64,000 nt of DNA, taken from assembly GCF_048572895.1 (NCBI RefSeq), contig NZ_CP183878.1, forward strand, positions 3,782,001 through 3,846,000, written 5' to 3'. The notes below the pieces were generated by a model. It saw nothing but the letters and a program-made list of their open reading frames with translations. It made no database searches and was not told where the DNA came from. Below, piece after piece: positions 46,267 to 56,156 of this stretch (its first letter is position 1; every line of letters begins with the position of its first letter). Both the position numbers and the translations under genes were made by a program. Source of the stretch: Psychrobacillus sp048572895 (GTDB lineage Bacteria > Bacillota > Bacilli > Bacillales_A > Planococcaceae).

Positions 46267-47319
46267 TTATGCTTTTTCGATAATTTTTTGTGCAATTTCC
46301 AGATAAATCTTACCAGTATTATGTGTTTCTCCATAAACTGACGGAGCGAAATCGATGTCATTCCAGTCAGGCTGCCCTAATGGTAGTTGCCCAAGTAATT
46401 CTGTGCGAAGTTCCTCGGCAAGCTTTGGTCCGCCACCTTTACCAAATACAAATTCTTTTTCGCCCGTCGATTTTGATTCGTACCATGACATATTTTCGAT
46501 TACACCAAGAATTTCATGATCTGTTTGAAGTGCCATTGCCCCTGCTCTCGCCGCAACGAATGCAGCTGTCGGATGCGGTGTTGTTACGACAATTTCTTTT
46601 GATGCAGGTAACATTTGGTGAATGTCTAAAGCCACGTCTCCAGTACCTGGCGGTAAATCTAGTAGCAAAAAGTCCAATTCTCCCCATTCAACGTCTTTGA
46701 AGAATTGGTCTAATACTTTTCCAAGCATTGGACCTCTCCAAACAACTGGTGTATTGTTCTCTACAAAGAAGCCCATAGAGATTACTTTAACGCCCTTTCG
46801 TTCTACAGGGATTATACGGTCCTCTATGATTTGTGGAATGTCTTTTACTCCCATCATATCAGGTACACTAAATCCATAAATATCTGCATCTACCAGTCCT
46901 ACTTTTTTTCCTAAACGTGCAAGTGCTACCGCTAAGTTAACGGATACAGTAGATTTACCTACACCACCTTTACCAGATGCAATCGAAATAATTTTCACTT
47001 TGCTATTTGGTGATAGAAGATTTTCGTTATCACTTTCCTTTGTTTTCCCTCGGAACTGTTCCAGTACCTCTTTCGATAACTCCTCGAAACGAATACCTAC
47101 TGTTGCTGCTCCAGCTTCTTTCAATACCTCTACAACTTTTCCTTGCAGTTGCATTTGTTCTGCTGAATTTATCTTAGCTATAGCTAGTTTTACACTTATA
47201 TGATTTTTTTCTTCTTTAATAGACACTTCCGAAATCCCGTTCGTTTCTTCTAGTGTTCTATGTAAAAATGGGTCGTTTAATGCTCCTAGCAAAGTACGAA
47301 CTTGTTGCTCATTAATCAT
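46267..47319 (-). CDS. salA: Mrp/SalA-type P-loop ATPase
   Basis: 350 residues. An N-terminal DUF59 (MIP18-like) domain is followed by the Walker A deviant motif GKGGVGKSTVSVNLAVALA, then VDADIYGFSVPDM and LLDLPPGTGDVALD. Mrp proteins act in Fe-S cluster delivery; the B. subtilis orthologue SalA also regulates scoC. It follows cwlD on the same strand. Confidence 0.94.
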   Translation of the reverse strand: MINEQQVRTLLGALNDPFLHRTLEETNGISEVSIKEEKNHISVKLAIAKINSAEQMQLQGKVVEVLKEAGAATVGIRFEELSKEVLEQFRGKTKESDNENLLSPNSKVKIISIASGKGGVGKSTVSVNLAVALARLGKKVGLVDADIYGFSVPDMMGVKDIPQIIEDRIIPVERKGVKVISMGFFVENNTPVVWRGPMLGKVLDQFFKDVEWGELDFLLLDLPPGTGDVALDIHQMLPASKEIVVTTPHPTAAFVAARAGAMALQTDHEILGVIENMSWYESKSTGEKEFVFGKGGGPKLAEELRTELLGQLPLGQPDWNDIDFAPSVYGETHNTGKIYLEIAQKIIEKA

Positions 47320-47397
47320 CTGTAGACACTCCCCTTAAGTTTCACTATTCGCCTCATAGTATACCATAACCTGAGTGTCTACAAACGTTAGATAGTC

Positions 47398-48117
47398 TTA
47401 GTAAATATTATCTTCAACAAATCGAGCTACACCCTCTGAAATGGCTTCCACCATTTGTTTTTGATACTTTTCAGACTTTAGTAATTCTCGTTCTTCATTA
47501 TTACTCAAAAAGCCTGTTTCTACTAACACTGCAGGGGCATTTGCTTTCTTCAATATATATACTTGCTTAATCGCTAGTGCCTCTCGTTCGGTGTTTCCGA
47601 TATTTTCTCGAATGGATCCTTGAATAGACTTAGCTAGTAGTTCTCCATCCGCGTGCCCATCTGCATGATAGAAAACCTGAGCTCCTCTCCATCTTTCCTC
47701 TGGAACTGCATTCACATGTAGGCTAATGACTATATCCGCCTCTGAGTTGTTCATAATTTCTTCACGCAACAATAAATCGGCACGTTTTCTAGCTCTCGTA
47801 GTTGGAAAATCCTCATCCGGTCTATGCTCTGCAATTGCATCGCCTTCTTTACTGCGTGTCATGACCACTGTAGCTCCCTGCGACTTTAACTTCTTTTCTA
47901 ACATTAAGGACATGGAAAGCGTGATATCTCGCTCTACAGTATCTCCACTACTAGCCCCACCATCAATTCCCCCATGCCCTGGATCAAGAACAATTTTCAC
48001 TCCACTCATTGGTTCGGGTAAGAAAAAACCAATATCACTTGCTTTTGCTCCATACACAACTACAAGAAGGGATATAAAAAACAAAACCAAGATAATTAGC
48101 CACTTTTTCAGGTTCAT
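47398..48117 (-). CDS. cwlD: N-acetylmuramoyl-L-alanine amidase CwlD
   Basis: 239 residues. An N-terminal helix (WLIILVLFFISLLVVVYG) is followed by an Amidase_3 domain with zinc ligands in DPGHGGIDGG and ISLHVNAV and the Glu in ETGFLSNNEE. It trims stem peptides to start muramic-delta-lactam formation in spore cortex. The ATG at 48117 has AAGGAG only 2 nt away; the CTG two codons later has better spacing. Uncertain start, sure identity. Confidence 0.95.
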   Translation of the reverse strand: MNLKKWLIILVLFFISLLVVVYGAKASDIGFFLPEPMSGVKIVLDPGHGGIDGGASSGDTVERDITLSMSLMLEKKLKSQGATVVMTRSKEGDAIAEHRPDEDFPTTRARKRADLLLREEIMNNSEADIVISLHVNAVPEERWRGAQVFYHADGHADGELLAKSIQGSIRENIGNTEREALAIKQVYILKKANAPAVLVETGFLSNNEERELLKSEKYQKQMVEAISEGVARFVEDNIY

Positions 48118-48162
48118 CGCTCCTTTTTCACTCATTATACGTACAAGGGACAAATAGTATGA

Positions 48163-49347
48163 TTAGAATTGTCCACGTATTTTTGAACTATAATAGAACG
48201 AAGGAATTGCTAGTAACGTGATAAATGCGATAATGAAAAAGACCATCGCACCGCTGCTCATCGAATCTAGTAAAAGTCCCCCTAGGCTTGGACCAGCTAT
48301 TCGACCGACAGACTTCACACCTGAAAGAGCAAAATAAGTACCCTTCTCATGATCCTCGCACATTCCATCCAAATGGATATCCACCATTGTAAACACCAAG
48401 ACTTCGCCTGCAGTAAAAATAACCATCGCAACTATCAACCATAAAATCGAGTCATTCTGCCCGAAGGAAAATAATCCTATAGATAATAATCCACTTCCAA
48501 TCATTAAGGAAGTAGTCGTGCTTATCGATTCTCCTAGCTTATATACAAAATATTGAATGACTAATACAGTAATAGCATTTGTAGTTATAAGCCAAGCAAA
48601 ATATTGTATCGCTAGTGCATGATCAAAGGACTTTCCTAAGTATTGACTAAAGGTAGAATCAAACTGACTATAGCCAAAACTAATAAAGATTAATGCCAAC
48701 ACAAAAATGGTAAAACCGGAATCCTTTTTAAAGACATAAAAAGAATGAAAGATCGACGACTTTGTTATGCTGATAGGTTCCTGTTTCAACGGGTACTTTT
48801 TAAATACAATGAAAAACATCCATATATTAAGCAAGAAAATAACACCTACAATAAAAAATAAATTCTCCATTCCAAACTTTTGGAAGTATACAGAAGTAAG
48901 GGGAGCGATTGCTGCAGATATATTAATCAAAAAATAACGAATATTAAATATCAACCGACGATTTTCTGGCTCTGTATATAAACTCAGTAATACTCGGTAT
49001 GTTGGCTCCACTACTGCTTGACTCGCCCCAAGTAAAGCAGCAAATGCGATAAACCCTGCATAATGCTCGATAAAAGGGAAATAGAAATAGCACGCTACAT
49101 ATCCAAGGAGTCCCACTATAATCACTTTATTTTTAGGATACTTATCAATATAAGGTCCTACAAAAAAACTCATCACTAAATTAGATAGAGCCAATGTCGA
49201 TATAATCGCACCAATTTGCACGCCCGAATAATGAAACTCCTCGAGCAAAAAAAGTGTTAGATAAGGCAACACTAAAAAAGTTCCAAAACGCGCAATAAAA
49301 ATACTAATAAGAATTGTGCTCGTCACAATATTAAATTTACTTCTCAT
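48163..49347 (-). CDS. MFS transporter
   Basis: 394 residues with 12 predicted helices. The loop 2-3 motif is FVGPYIDKYPKNKVI, a variant of the MFS G-x3-D-R/K motif. The substrate cannot be read from sequence; a drug or sugar efflux role is plausible. It stands where B. subtilis has ybaJ/ybaK. Confidence 0.88.
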   Translation of the reverse strand: MRSKFNIVTSTILISIFIARFGTFLVLPYLTLFLLEEFHYSGVQIGAIISTLALSNLVMSFFVGPYIDKYPKNKVIIVGLLGYVACYFYFPFIEHYAGFIAFAALLGASQAVVEPTYRVLLSLYTEPENRRLIFNIRYFLINISAAIAPLTSVYFQKFGMENLFFIVGVIFLLNIWMFFIVFKKYPLKQEPISITKSSIFHSFYVFKKDSGFTIFVLALIFISFGYSQFDSTFSQYLGKSFDHALAIQYFAWLITTNAITVLVIQYFVYKLGESISTTTSLMIGSGLLSIGLFSFGQNDSILWLIVAMVIFTAGEVLVFTMVDIHLDGMCEDHEKGTYFALSGVKSVGRIAGPSLGGLLLDSMSSGAMVFFIIAFITLLAIPSFYYSSKIRGQF

Positions 49348-49374
49348 ACTTTTCCTCTTTTTCTTTCTACATCA

Positions 49375-49884
49375 TTACTTACTTATATATGTATACACAC
49401 TAACTGCCTTGTCTTTTAAAATTACTTCTTTCTCTAAGTGCATTCCATTTTTGATGGCTACTTTACTGGACTTAGTGTTTTCCGGTTGAATAAGAGAGAT
49501 CAGACGATTTATACTTAACTGATTAACTCCTCTGTTAAGTAAAGTAGTAGCTGCTTCTATTGCATACCCATTACCCCAAAATTCTCTGGCAATCCAATAA
49601 CCAATTTCTAACTCATCCATTTCATCAATTAGTTGAGGTATTATTCCAGCATGTCCCACTGGGATTCCATCCTCTTTTCGAATAAGCAGCTTTAAGCCAA
49701 ACTCTTCGTTTTTCTCGTAGTGACTCTGAATCCTTCCTAAGAATGCATGTGATTCTTCTATATTTCGCGTTTTACCATTCCCTATGTACTTCATCATCTT
49801 CGGATCGTTTAACGTTGAATATAAAAAGGCAAAGTCTCCTTGCTCATATAGACGAAAAATTAATCTTTGTGAGGAAAATTCCAT
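49375..49884 (-). CDS. GNAT family N-acetyltransferase
   Basis: 169 residues, RimL-like: SSQRLIFRLYEQGDFAFLYS, then IGYWIAREFWGNGYAIEAATTLL (acetyl-CoA loop), ENTKSSKVAIKNGMHLEKEV near the end. Follows rpsI divergently spaced, on the same strand as the MFS gene (27-bp gap). Substrate unknown. Confidence 0.87.
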   Translation of the reverse strand: MEFSSQRLIFRLYEQGDFAFLYSTLNDPKMMKYIGNGKTRNIEESHAFLGRIQSHYEKNEEFGLKLLIRKEDGIPVGHAGIIPQLIDEMDELEIGYWIAREFWGNGYAIEAATTLLNRGVNQLSINRLISLIQPENTKSSKVAIKNGMHLEKEVILKDKAVSVYTYISK

Positions 49885-49993
49885 TTACTCCTCTCCTTCC
49901 TCAGTATTATTATTTTCTAAATATACACTTCTTAAAATATTCATACAATCACTTTTTCAACACTTTGACTGTCATCTTTTTTCTCATATGACA

Positions 49994-50030
49994 AAAAAAG
50001 CACTCCCCGAGAAATCTCGAGAAGTGCTTT
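49994..50030 (-). terminator. terminator of rplM-rpsI
   Basis: AAAGCACT-ccc-CGAGA pairs with TCTCG-a-AGTGCTTT; minus transcript ends in T7. It lies 18 bp past the rpsI stop. Confidence 0.9.
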
Positions 50031-50047
50031 GAACTGATAATATAGTA

Positions 50048-50440
50048 TTAACGTTTTGAGAACTGAGGTGCACGACGAGCGCCTTTAAGTCCTGGTTTTT
50101 TACGTTCTTTCATACGTGGATCACGTGTTAAGAATCCTGCTGATTTCAATGCTGGACGGAAATCAGGATCTACTGTAAGTAAAGCACGTGCAATACCATG
50201 ACGGATTGCTCCTGCTTGTCCTGTGAATCCACCACCATTAACGTTTACGTGTACATCGTAGCTACCTAAAGTTTGAGTAGTTACTAATGGTTGTTTAATA
50301 ATTTCACGTAAAGTTTCGTATGGTACGTAATCTTCTACGTCACGTTTGTTGATAACGATTTTTCCTTCGCCCGGTACTAAACGTACACGTGCTACTGAAC
50401 TTTTACGGCGACCAGTGCCGATATATTGAACTTGTGCCAA
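50048..50440 (-). CDS. rpsI: 30S ribosomal protein S9
   Basis: 130 residues, standard length. YIGTGRRKSSVARVRLVPG start and the KKPGLKGARRAPQFSKR tail that reaches the P-site tRNA. Second gene of rplM-rpsI, 22 bp after rplM. Confidence 0.98.
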   Translation of the reverse strand: MAQVQYIGTGRRKSSVARVRLVPGEGKIVINKRDVEDYVPYETLREIIKQPLVTTQTLGSYDVHVNVNGGGFTGQAGAIRHGIARALLTVDPDFRPALKSAGFLTRDPRMKERKKPGLKGARRAPQFSKR

Positions 50441-50462
50441 GTGAATGTCCTCCTCTTAATTA

Positions 50463-50900
50463 TTATCCGCGAAGCTCGTATGCTTCTGGTTTTTGTGCTG
50501 CATGTGGGTGTTCTGCTCCAGTGTAAACGTGAAGCTTGCTGAACATTTGACGTCCTAAAGAGTTTTTAGGAAGCATTCCTTTAATCGCTAACTCAAGCAT
50601 TTTTGTTGGGTACTTAGTACGCATTTCTAGAGCTGTACGTTGTTTAAGTCCACCAGAGAATTGAGTGTGACGGTAGTAAATTTTGTCATTTAGCTTGTTC
50701 CCAGTTAAATGAATTTTTTCTGCATTAAGAATGATCACGTGATCACCTGTATCAACGTTCGGTGTGAATGTTGGTTTGTTTTTACCACGTAAAATAGCTG
50801 CAACTTCTGAAGCTAGACGACCAAGAGTTTGGCCTTCAGCGTCTACTACTAACCATTTACGTTCTACTTCGTGACCTTTAGCCATGAATGTTGTACGCAT
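50463..50900 (-). CDS. rplM: 50S ribosomal protein L13
   Basis: 145 residues. Contains VERKWLVVDAEGQTLGRLAS, NVDTGDHVIILNAEKI and MLPKNSLGRQMFSKLHVY. First gene of rplM-rpsI, with a good sigma-A promoter and a probable leader RNA upstream. Confidence 0.98.
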   Translation of the reverse strand: MRTTFMAKGHEVERKWLVVDAEGQTLGRLASEVAAILRGKNKPTFTPNVDTGDHVIILNAEKIHLTGNKLNDKIYYRHTQFSGGLKQRTALEMRTKYPTKMLELAIKGMLPKNSLGRQMFSKLHVYTGAEHPHAAQKPEAYELRG

Positions 50901-50904
50901 GTAT

Positions 50905-51034
50905 TTTGTCCTCCTAATTCAATCATAATCGATCTAAAATTTTCTATATCCTCATACCAATAAGTTTCGGGGCTTATATTGTGGGGTTAAGAAATACCAT
51001 ACATCATCATACCCCGAATGGAACAAATAGTCAA
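50905..51034 (-). promoter_or_regulatory. rplM promoter and probable L13 leader
   Basis: On the minus strand TTGACT (51034-51029) and TATGAT (51011-51006) are 17 nt apart, an excellent sigma-A promoter. The roughly 95-nt leader has ATAAGCCCCGAAACTTATTGG, resembling the L13 leader that binds its own product in Firmicutes. The leader call is from memory of that motif. Confidence 0.55.
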
Positions 51035-51066
51035 GTATTTTTCGTAAAACACCTGGTGATGTTGTT

Positions 51067-51816
51067 TCATCCCTTATAAGCTACTTTTTCAAGGTATAAA
51101 CCGTGTGCTGGAGCGGTTTTCCCTGCTTCCTTTCGAGCACATGATAAAAGGATTTCTGGAATACTCTCAACAGTTTTTTTTCGAATACCTACTTCCCATA
51201 ATGTTCCCGCGATAATACGCACCATATTATATAAAAACCCACTTCCGCTAATAACCATATGAAGTTGTTGTGTTTCTTTTTTCACTTCAAAGTTAATAGA
51301 ATAAATAGTTCTTACAAAATCATTTACATTCGTTTTAGCTGCACAAAAACTTGAAAAATCATGGGTCCCCAATAAATGCCCGGCTGCTTCTTGCATAGAT
51401 GCGATATCTGGTTTATATCGGTCGACATGTACCGAAAAATCACGTTCAAATGGACTATGTATTTCACTAAGTGACCAAATATAACGATATGTCTTTCCTA
51501 CAGCATGATATCTAGCGTGAAAATCATTAGATACCTGCTCTATCGATAAAATACGAATATCTCTAGGCAGTTGAACATTCAAAGCGGTACGCCAACGATC
51601 TAATGGAAATGTTAACGGACTATCAAAGTGGATAACTTGTCCTGTTGCATGAACACCAGCGTCTGTTCTTCCACTCGCCACAACTTTTACAACGGCACCT
51701 TTATGAATTATTTCTAAGACCCGTTCTATTTCCAATTGAACAGTCCTTTTTCCCGGTTGAACCTGGTAACCGGAAAACTGACTGCCATCATAACTAATAA
51801 TCGCTCGAAGCCTCAC
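51067..51816 (-). CDS. truA: tRNA pseudouridine(38-40) synthase
   Basis: 249 residues. Catalytic Asp in VVASGRTDAGVHATGQVIHF; RYHAVGKTYRYI and SGSGFLYNMVRIIAGTLWEVG are TruA landmarks. It modifies the anticodon arm of many tRNAs. Follows ecfT by 15 bp. Confidence 0.97.
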   Translation of the reverse strand: MRLRAIISYDGSQFSGYQVQPGKRTVQLEIERVLEIIHKGAVVKVVASGRTDAGVHATGQVIHFDSPLTFPLDRWRTALNVQLPRDIRILSIEQVSNDFHARYHAVGKTYRYIWSLSEIHSPFERDFSVHVDRYKPDIASMQEAAGHLLGTHDFSSFCAAKTNVNDFVRTIYSINFEVKKETQQLHMVISGSGFLYNMVRIIAGTLWEVGIRKKTVESIPEILLSCARKEAGKTAPAHGLYLEKVAYKG

Positions 51817-51831
51817 GCTAACACCTCCTAA

Positions 51832-52629
51832 TCAACCTCTAAAGTAAACCAGCATTGCAGCTAGTACCACAAGACAGAGGATGATCATCGTGTCTCTAGT
51901 AGCCCATTCTAGCTTCCGGTACCTTGTACGACCTTCGCCGCCTTTATAACCTCTTACCTCCATCGCAGTAGCTAAATCCTCCGCACGTTTAAATGCACTA
52001 ACAAACAAAGGTATTAGAAGTGGAACAATCGCATTCATTCTCTCCTTCATACTGCCTGTTGTCATATCAGAACCTCTGGCCATCTGTGCTTTCATAATCT
52101 TATCTGTCTCATCCATCAAAGTCGGTATAAATCTCAACGAAATAGACATCATAAGTGCCAATTCATGTACAGGTAGCTTCCACTTTTTTAATGGATTTAA
52201 CAAAACTTCTAGTGCATCTGTTATCGAGATAGGCGTCGTAGTCAACGTGAGAATAGATGTCAAAACAACGAGTACGGTAAAGCGGATAGATATGAAAATC
52301 CCTTGTTTTAGTCCTTCCTCATATATCTTGATAAACTTCCAGTCAAAGATAATTGGACCTTCTCGAGTAAAGAATAGATGCAATAAAAATGTAAATATAA
52401 TCAAAAATACAACGGGTTTTAATCCGTTAATCAAAAAGTAAAGTCTAATCTTAGATAACCGTATGATTAAAAAAGTAAACAATAGTAATATTCCATACGT
52501 AATCCAGTCATTTGCAATGAAGACAACCATGATAAACAAGAACACGAATATCAGCTTTGCACGAGCATCCAAACGATGAATAAAAGAATCTCCCGGAATA
52601 TAACGCCCAAATATCATTTTTTCAAGCAT
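51832..52629 (-). CDS. ecfT: ECF transporter transmembrane protein EcfT
   Basis: 265 residues with five to six membrane helices and the two Ala-Arg-Gly-type coupling motifs (MKAQMARGSDMTTGS and DLATAMEVRGYKG). It joins the two ATPases and swaps substrate-binding S proteins to import vitamins and metals. Its start overlaps the ecfA2 stop (TAATG). Confidence 0.96.
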   Translation of the reverse strand: MLEKMIFGRYIPGDSFIHRLDARAKLIFVFLFIMVVFIANDWITYGILLLFTFLIIRLSKIRLYFLINGLKPVVFLIIFTFLLHLFFTREGPIIFDWKFIKIYEEGLKQGIFISIRFTVLVVLTSILTLTTTPISITDALEVLLNPLKKWKLPVHELALMMSISLRFIPTLMDETDKIMKAQMARGSDMTTGSMKERMNAIVPLLIPLFVSAFKRAEDLATAMEVRGYKGGEGRTRYRKLEWATRDTMIILCLVVLAAMLVYFRG

Positions 52630-53498
52630 TAGATTTCACGCTCCTTTTTCATCTGGCGTGCTACTTCTTCAGCTAAAGCCTCTTCCGTTAAACAAAGTGA
52701 GGGCAACTTTTTGCCCATCATCTCTTCTAGTTTCTTTTGAAACTTAATAGATTGTGGTAATTCTAAACGATAATCCAATAAACGATCCTCATCGGCGAAG
52801 ATTTCCTGTGGTATCCCTTGCAGCACACATTGTCCATTATGCATAATAGCAATCCGATCCGCGTATCTAGCAGCATCTTCCATACTATGCGTTACAAGTA
52901 CGGTTGTTAAACCTTTTTCTTGATGGAGTCGATAAAACAGTTCCATTATTTCTTTACGACCTCTTGGATCAAGCCCAGCGGTTGGTTCATCCAGTACTAA
53001 TACTTCTGGATTCATCGCAAGGACTCCCGCTATGGCAACTCTTCGCATTTGTCCTCCAGACAGGTCAAACGGCGACTTTTCCATTACTTCTTCCGGTAAA
53101 CCAAGTAGCCTTACTAATTCTATTGCTCGTTGTCTTGCTTCTTCTTCGGGCACCCCAAAATTCATAGGTCCAAACATAATATCCTTTAAAACTGTTTCAT
53201 CGAACAATTGATGCTCAGGGAATTGGAAAACGATTCCTACTTTTTGTCTAATCTCCCGTAAGTTCTTGTTCTTTTTAGCGGCTACTACCTCTGTGCTACC
53301 AATACGAATAACACCTTCTGTGGGCTTTAACAATGCATTTAAATGCTGTAGTACTGTAGACTTCCCTGATCCGGTATGACCAATGATTGCTTGATAAGAA
53401 CCTGAAGGTATAAGTAAATCTACATCATATAAAGCTCTTTTTTCAAACGGTGTATCCTTGGCATATGCGTAACTCACTTGTTGAAGTGAGATGTCCAT
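52629..53498 (-). CDS. ecfA2: ECF transporter ATPase EcfA2
   Basis: 289 residues. Walker A IGHTGSGKST, Q-loop VFQFPEHQLF, signature LSGGQMRRVAIAG, Walker B VLVLDEPTAGLDPRG. Energises the ECF transporter as a heterodimer with EcfA1. Overlaps ecfA1 by 25 bp. Confidence 0.96.
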   Translation of the reverse strand: MDISLQQVSYAYAKDTPFEKRALYDVDLLIPSGSYQAIIGHTGSGKSTVLQHLNALLKPTEGVIRIGSTEVVAAKKNKNLREIRQKVGIVFQFPEHQLFDETVLKDIMFGPMNFGVPEEEARQRAIELVRLLGLPEEVMEKSPFDLSGGQMRRVAIAGVLAMNPEVLVLDEPTAGLDPRGRKEIMELFYRLHQEKGLTTVLVTHSMEDAARYADRIAIMHNGQCVLQGIPQEIFADEDRLLDYRLELPQSIKFQKKLEEMMGKKLPSLCLTEEALAEEVARQMKKEREI

Positions 53499-54322
53499 AA
53501 ATCATTCACCAACTCTTCTTCTGACATATGGTCCGCTACAACCTGCACACCTTGAGCTCGCAGCAGTCTAGACATATTCATCGCAAAAGGAAGATCCAAT
53601 CCTAAATCGATTAACTCTTGTCCTCGCTCGAATATCTCGTGTGGTGATCCCTCAGCATACTTCTCTCCTTGATTCATAACAATTACTTGATCAGCAAGAA
53701 GCGCTTCTTCTAAATCATGCGTAATAGAGATTACCGTTAAGTCAGTTTCCATTCTCAACTGGCGTACCGTTTGCAGTACCTCTTCTCTCCCCTGTGGATC
53801 TAACATGGAAGTTGCCTCATCTAACAATAATATCCTTGGTTGAAGTGCAATAGCTCCAGCTATAGCAACCCTTTGTTTCTGCCCACCGGATAAATGATGT
53901 GGTTCACTATTCATAAAGTCACTCATTTTCACCTTTACTAATGAGGCTTGTACTCGTTCTACCATTTCCTCAAAAGGGATTCCGTTATTTTCTAATGCAA
54001 ATGCAACATCATCCTGTACGGTTGCTCCTACAAATTGGTTATCTGGATTTTGAAAAACCATCCCCATTTTAGAGCGTGTTTCCCATAAATTATGCTCATT
54101 CAATGGTTCCCCAAATATTCGTACCGTTCCCGTCTGAGGAAATAGAAGACCATTCATTAATCGTGCTAATGTGGATTTGCCAGAACCATTATGGCCTACA
54201 ATTGCCACCCATTCACCTTCATTAATTGTATAGGACACATTCTGTATCGCTGGTCGTATACCTATATCTTCCTCTGCATATGTAAACGTAACTTCCTGTA
54301 AAGAAATAATTTCGCGTTTCAT
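53474..54322 (-). CDS. ecfA1: ECF transporter ATPase EcfA1
   Basis: 282 residues. Walker A VGHNGSGKST, Q-loop VFQNPDNQFVGATV, signature LSGGQKQRVAIAGA, Walker B ILLLDEATSMLDPQGR. First gene of the ecfA1-ecfA2-ecfT-truA set, 321 bp after rplQ. Confidence 0.96.
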   Translation of the reverse strand: MKREIISLQEVTFTYAEEDIGIRPAIQNVSYTINEGEWVAIVGHNGSGKSTLARLMNGLLFPQTGTVRIFGEPLNEHNLWETRSKMGMVFQNPDNQFVGATVQDDVAFALENNGIPFEEMVERVQASLVKVKMSDFMNSEPHHLSGGQKQRVAIAGAIALQPRILLLDEATSMLDPQGREEVLQTVRQLRMETDLTVISITHDLEEALLADQVIVMNQGEKYAEGSPHEIFERGQELIDLGLDLPFAMNMSRLLRAQGVQVVADHMSEEELVNDLWTSHFNK

Positions 54323-54643
54323 CCTTTACCTCCTCTGCTCAACTCAGCTGTGCTAATAGTTTACATCATTTTACGATAAATTAAAAAAGCGCGCACCTCA
54401 TTTTGAGAAATGCGCTCTTCTATAACTTATTTCTTGATTGGTTGCTCAAGACCAATCAGAAAATGAGGTGCGTAGAGCTAGACGAGTCGCCACTTCTCAG
54501 GATTCAAAAACCTGATAAGTCCGCTCATCATAACACTCTGCTTTTATATTGTCGTATAAATCTGTTTGAAAAAAAGAGGGCGGCAGAATCCCACCAAATA
54601 CCCTCTTCAATTTGGCAGACGTAAAAACGTCTGTAAATTTAAA
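54323..54643. other. structured spacer between rplQ and ecfA1
   Basis: GCACCTCATTTT (54393-54404) pairs perfectly with AAAATGAGGTGC (54460-54471). Inside lie GATTGGT/ACCAATC (54436-54457). A further hairpin CAGACGT/ACGTCTG (54615-54632) follows the rplQ stop and may be its terminator. The nested stems could form an attenuator for the ecf genes. Confidence 0.5.
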
Positions 54644-55024
54644 TTAAACTAACTCAATCACTACTACCGGTGCTCCGTCTCCGCGACGAGGTCCAGCTTT
54701 CATAATACGAGTGTAACCGCCTTGACGATCAGCATAGCGTGGTGCTACATCATCAAACAATTTTTGTAAAGCATAGATTGTTGATTCGTTTCCTTCTTCA
54801 TCAGTAGAAGCAACGACCTCACGACGAATGTAAGCCGCAGCTTGACGACGAGCGTGTAAATCTCCGCGTTTACCTAAAGTGATCATTTTTTCAACAACAG
54901 AACGTAATTCTTTTGCACGTGCTTCAGTAGTTTGAATACGCTCATTGATAATTAGGTCCGTTGTTAAGTCACGTAACATCGCTTTACGTTGAGAACTTGT
55001 ACGTCCAAGTTTTCTGTAACCCAT
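54644..55024 (-). CDS. rplQ: 50S ribosomal protein L17
   Basis: 126 residues. Starts MGYRKLGRTSSQRKAMLRDL, with the short Firmicute insert near EEGNES and the PRRGDGAPVVVIELV tail. Last gene of the alpha operon. Confidence 0.98.
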   Translation of the reverse strand: MGYRKLGRTSSQRKAMLRDLTTDLIINERIQTTEARAKELRSVVEKMITLGKRGDLHARRQAAAYIRREVVASTDEEGNESTIYALQKLFDDVAPRYADRQGGYTRIMKAGPRRGDGAPVVVIELV

Positions 55025-55077
55025 GGATGTTTCCCTCCTTTGGTGAATAATTCAAGTCTTGCTATATCAAAACCCGT

Positions 55078-56022
55078 TTAGTCTTCTTTACGTAATCCTA
55101 AACCAAGCTCATCTAACTTCGCTCTTACTTCTTCTAAAGATTTACGTCCAAGGTTTCGTACTTTCATCATATCGTCTTCTGATTTACTTGCAAGCTCAAG
55201 TACTGTATTAATACCAGCGCGTTTCAAGCAATTATAAGAACGAACAGAAAGATCAAGTTCTTCAATAGTCATCTCTAAAACTTTTTCTTTTTGATCTTCT
55301 TCTTTTTCGACCATGATTTCAGCAGTCTGTGCCTCATCTGTCATCCCTACAAAAATATTCAAGTGCTCTGTTAAAATTTTTGCTCCAAGAGAAATCGCCT
55401 CTTTAGGACCTGTGCTGCCATCTGTCCACACATCAAGTGTTAGTTTATCGAAGTTGGACATTTGTCCAACACGAGTATTTTCCACTTGGAAATTCACGCG
55501 TGAAACTGGAGTATAAATAGAGTCGATCGGGATTACGCCGATAGGAAGATCCTCACGTTTGTTTTGAACAGCAGGAGTGTAGCCACGGCCTCGACCTGCG
55601 TACATACGCATACGGAAATGACCATTTTTGCCGATTGTAGCAATATAGAGTTCCGGGTTTAAAATTTCTACGTCACTGTCATGTGTAATGTCAGCAGCAG
55701 TAATCGTTCCCTCACCTTTAACATCAATCTCAATGACCTTTTCCTCGTCAGAGTAGATTTTCAAAGCTAGTTTTTTCACATTCATAATAATTGATGCTAC
55801 ATCTTCCACTACGCCTTCAATAGTTGAAAACTCGTGTAAAACGCCATCAATTTGAATAGAAGTAACTGCAGCTCCTGGTAAAGAAGACAGAAGGATGCGT
55901 CGTAAAGAATTTCCCAAAGTATTTCCATAGCCACGTTCTAGCGGTTCTACAACAAATTTACCAAACTTGGTACTTTCGCTGATTTCTACACTTTCAATCT
56001 TTGGTTTTTCGATTTCGATCAT
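55078..56022 (-). CDS. rpoA: RNA polymerase alpha subunit
   Basis: 314 residues. N-terminal assembly domain (EPLERGYGNTLGNSLRRILL) and C-terminal DNA-binding domain (IEELDLSVRSYNCLKRAGIN ... VRNLGRKSLEEV), intact. Confidence 0.99.
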   Translation of the reverse strand: MIEIEKPKIESVEISESTKFGKFVVEPLERGYGNTLGNSLRRILLSSLPGAAVTSIQIDGVLHEFSTIEGVVEDVASIIMNVKKLALKIYSDEEKVIEIDVKGEGTITAADITHDSDVEILNPELYIATIGKNGHFRMRMYAGRGRGYTPAVQNKREDLPIGVIPIDSIYTPVSRVNFQVENTRVGQMSNFDKLTLDVWTDGSTGPKEAISLGAKILTEHLNIFVGMTDEAQTAEIMVEKEEDQKEKVLEMTIEELDLSVRSYNCLKRAGINTVLELASKSEDDMMKVRNLGRKSLEEVRAKLDELGLGLRKED

Positions 56023-56156
56023 TCCAATTTACCCTCCCTCAAAACATCGAATGTATAGGTTCTTTCCATCATGAATTCGATCGTTAACTGATTGCTGTTA
56101 ATACATCCTCAGTCTGTACAATAAATGATGTTCTCAAACAAGTTGAGTATCACCTA

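Noticed and set aside
46146..46700. frames overlapping the gerD tail and salA
   Set aside because: Antisense or out-of-frame to well-identified genes.
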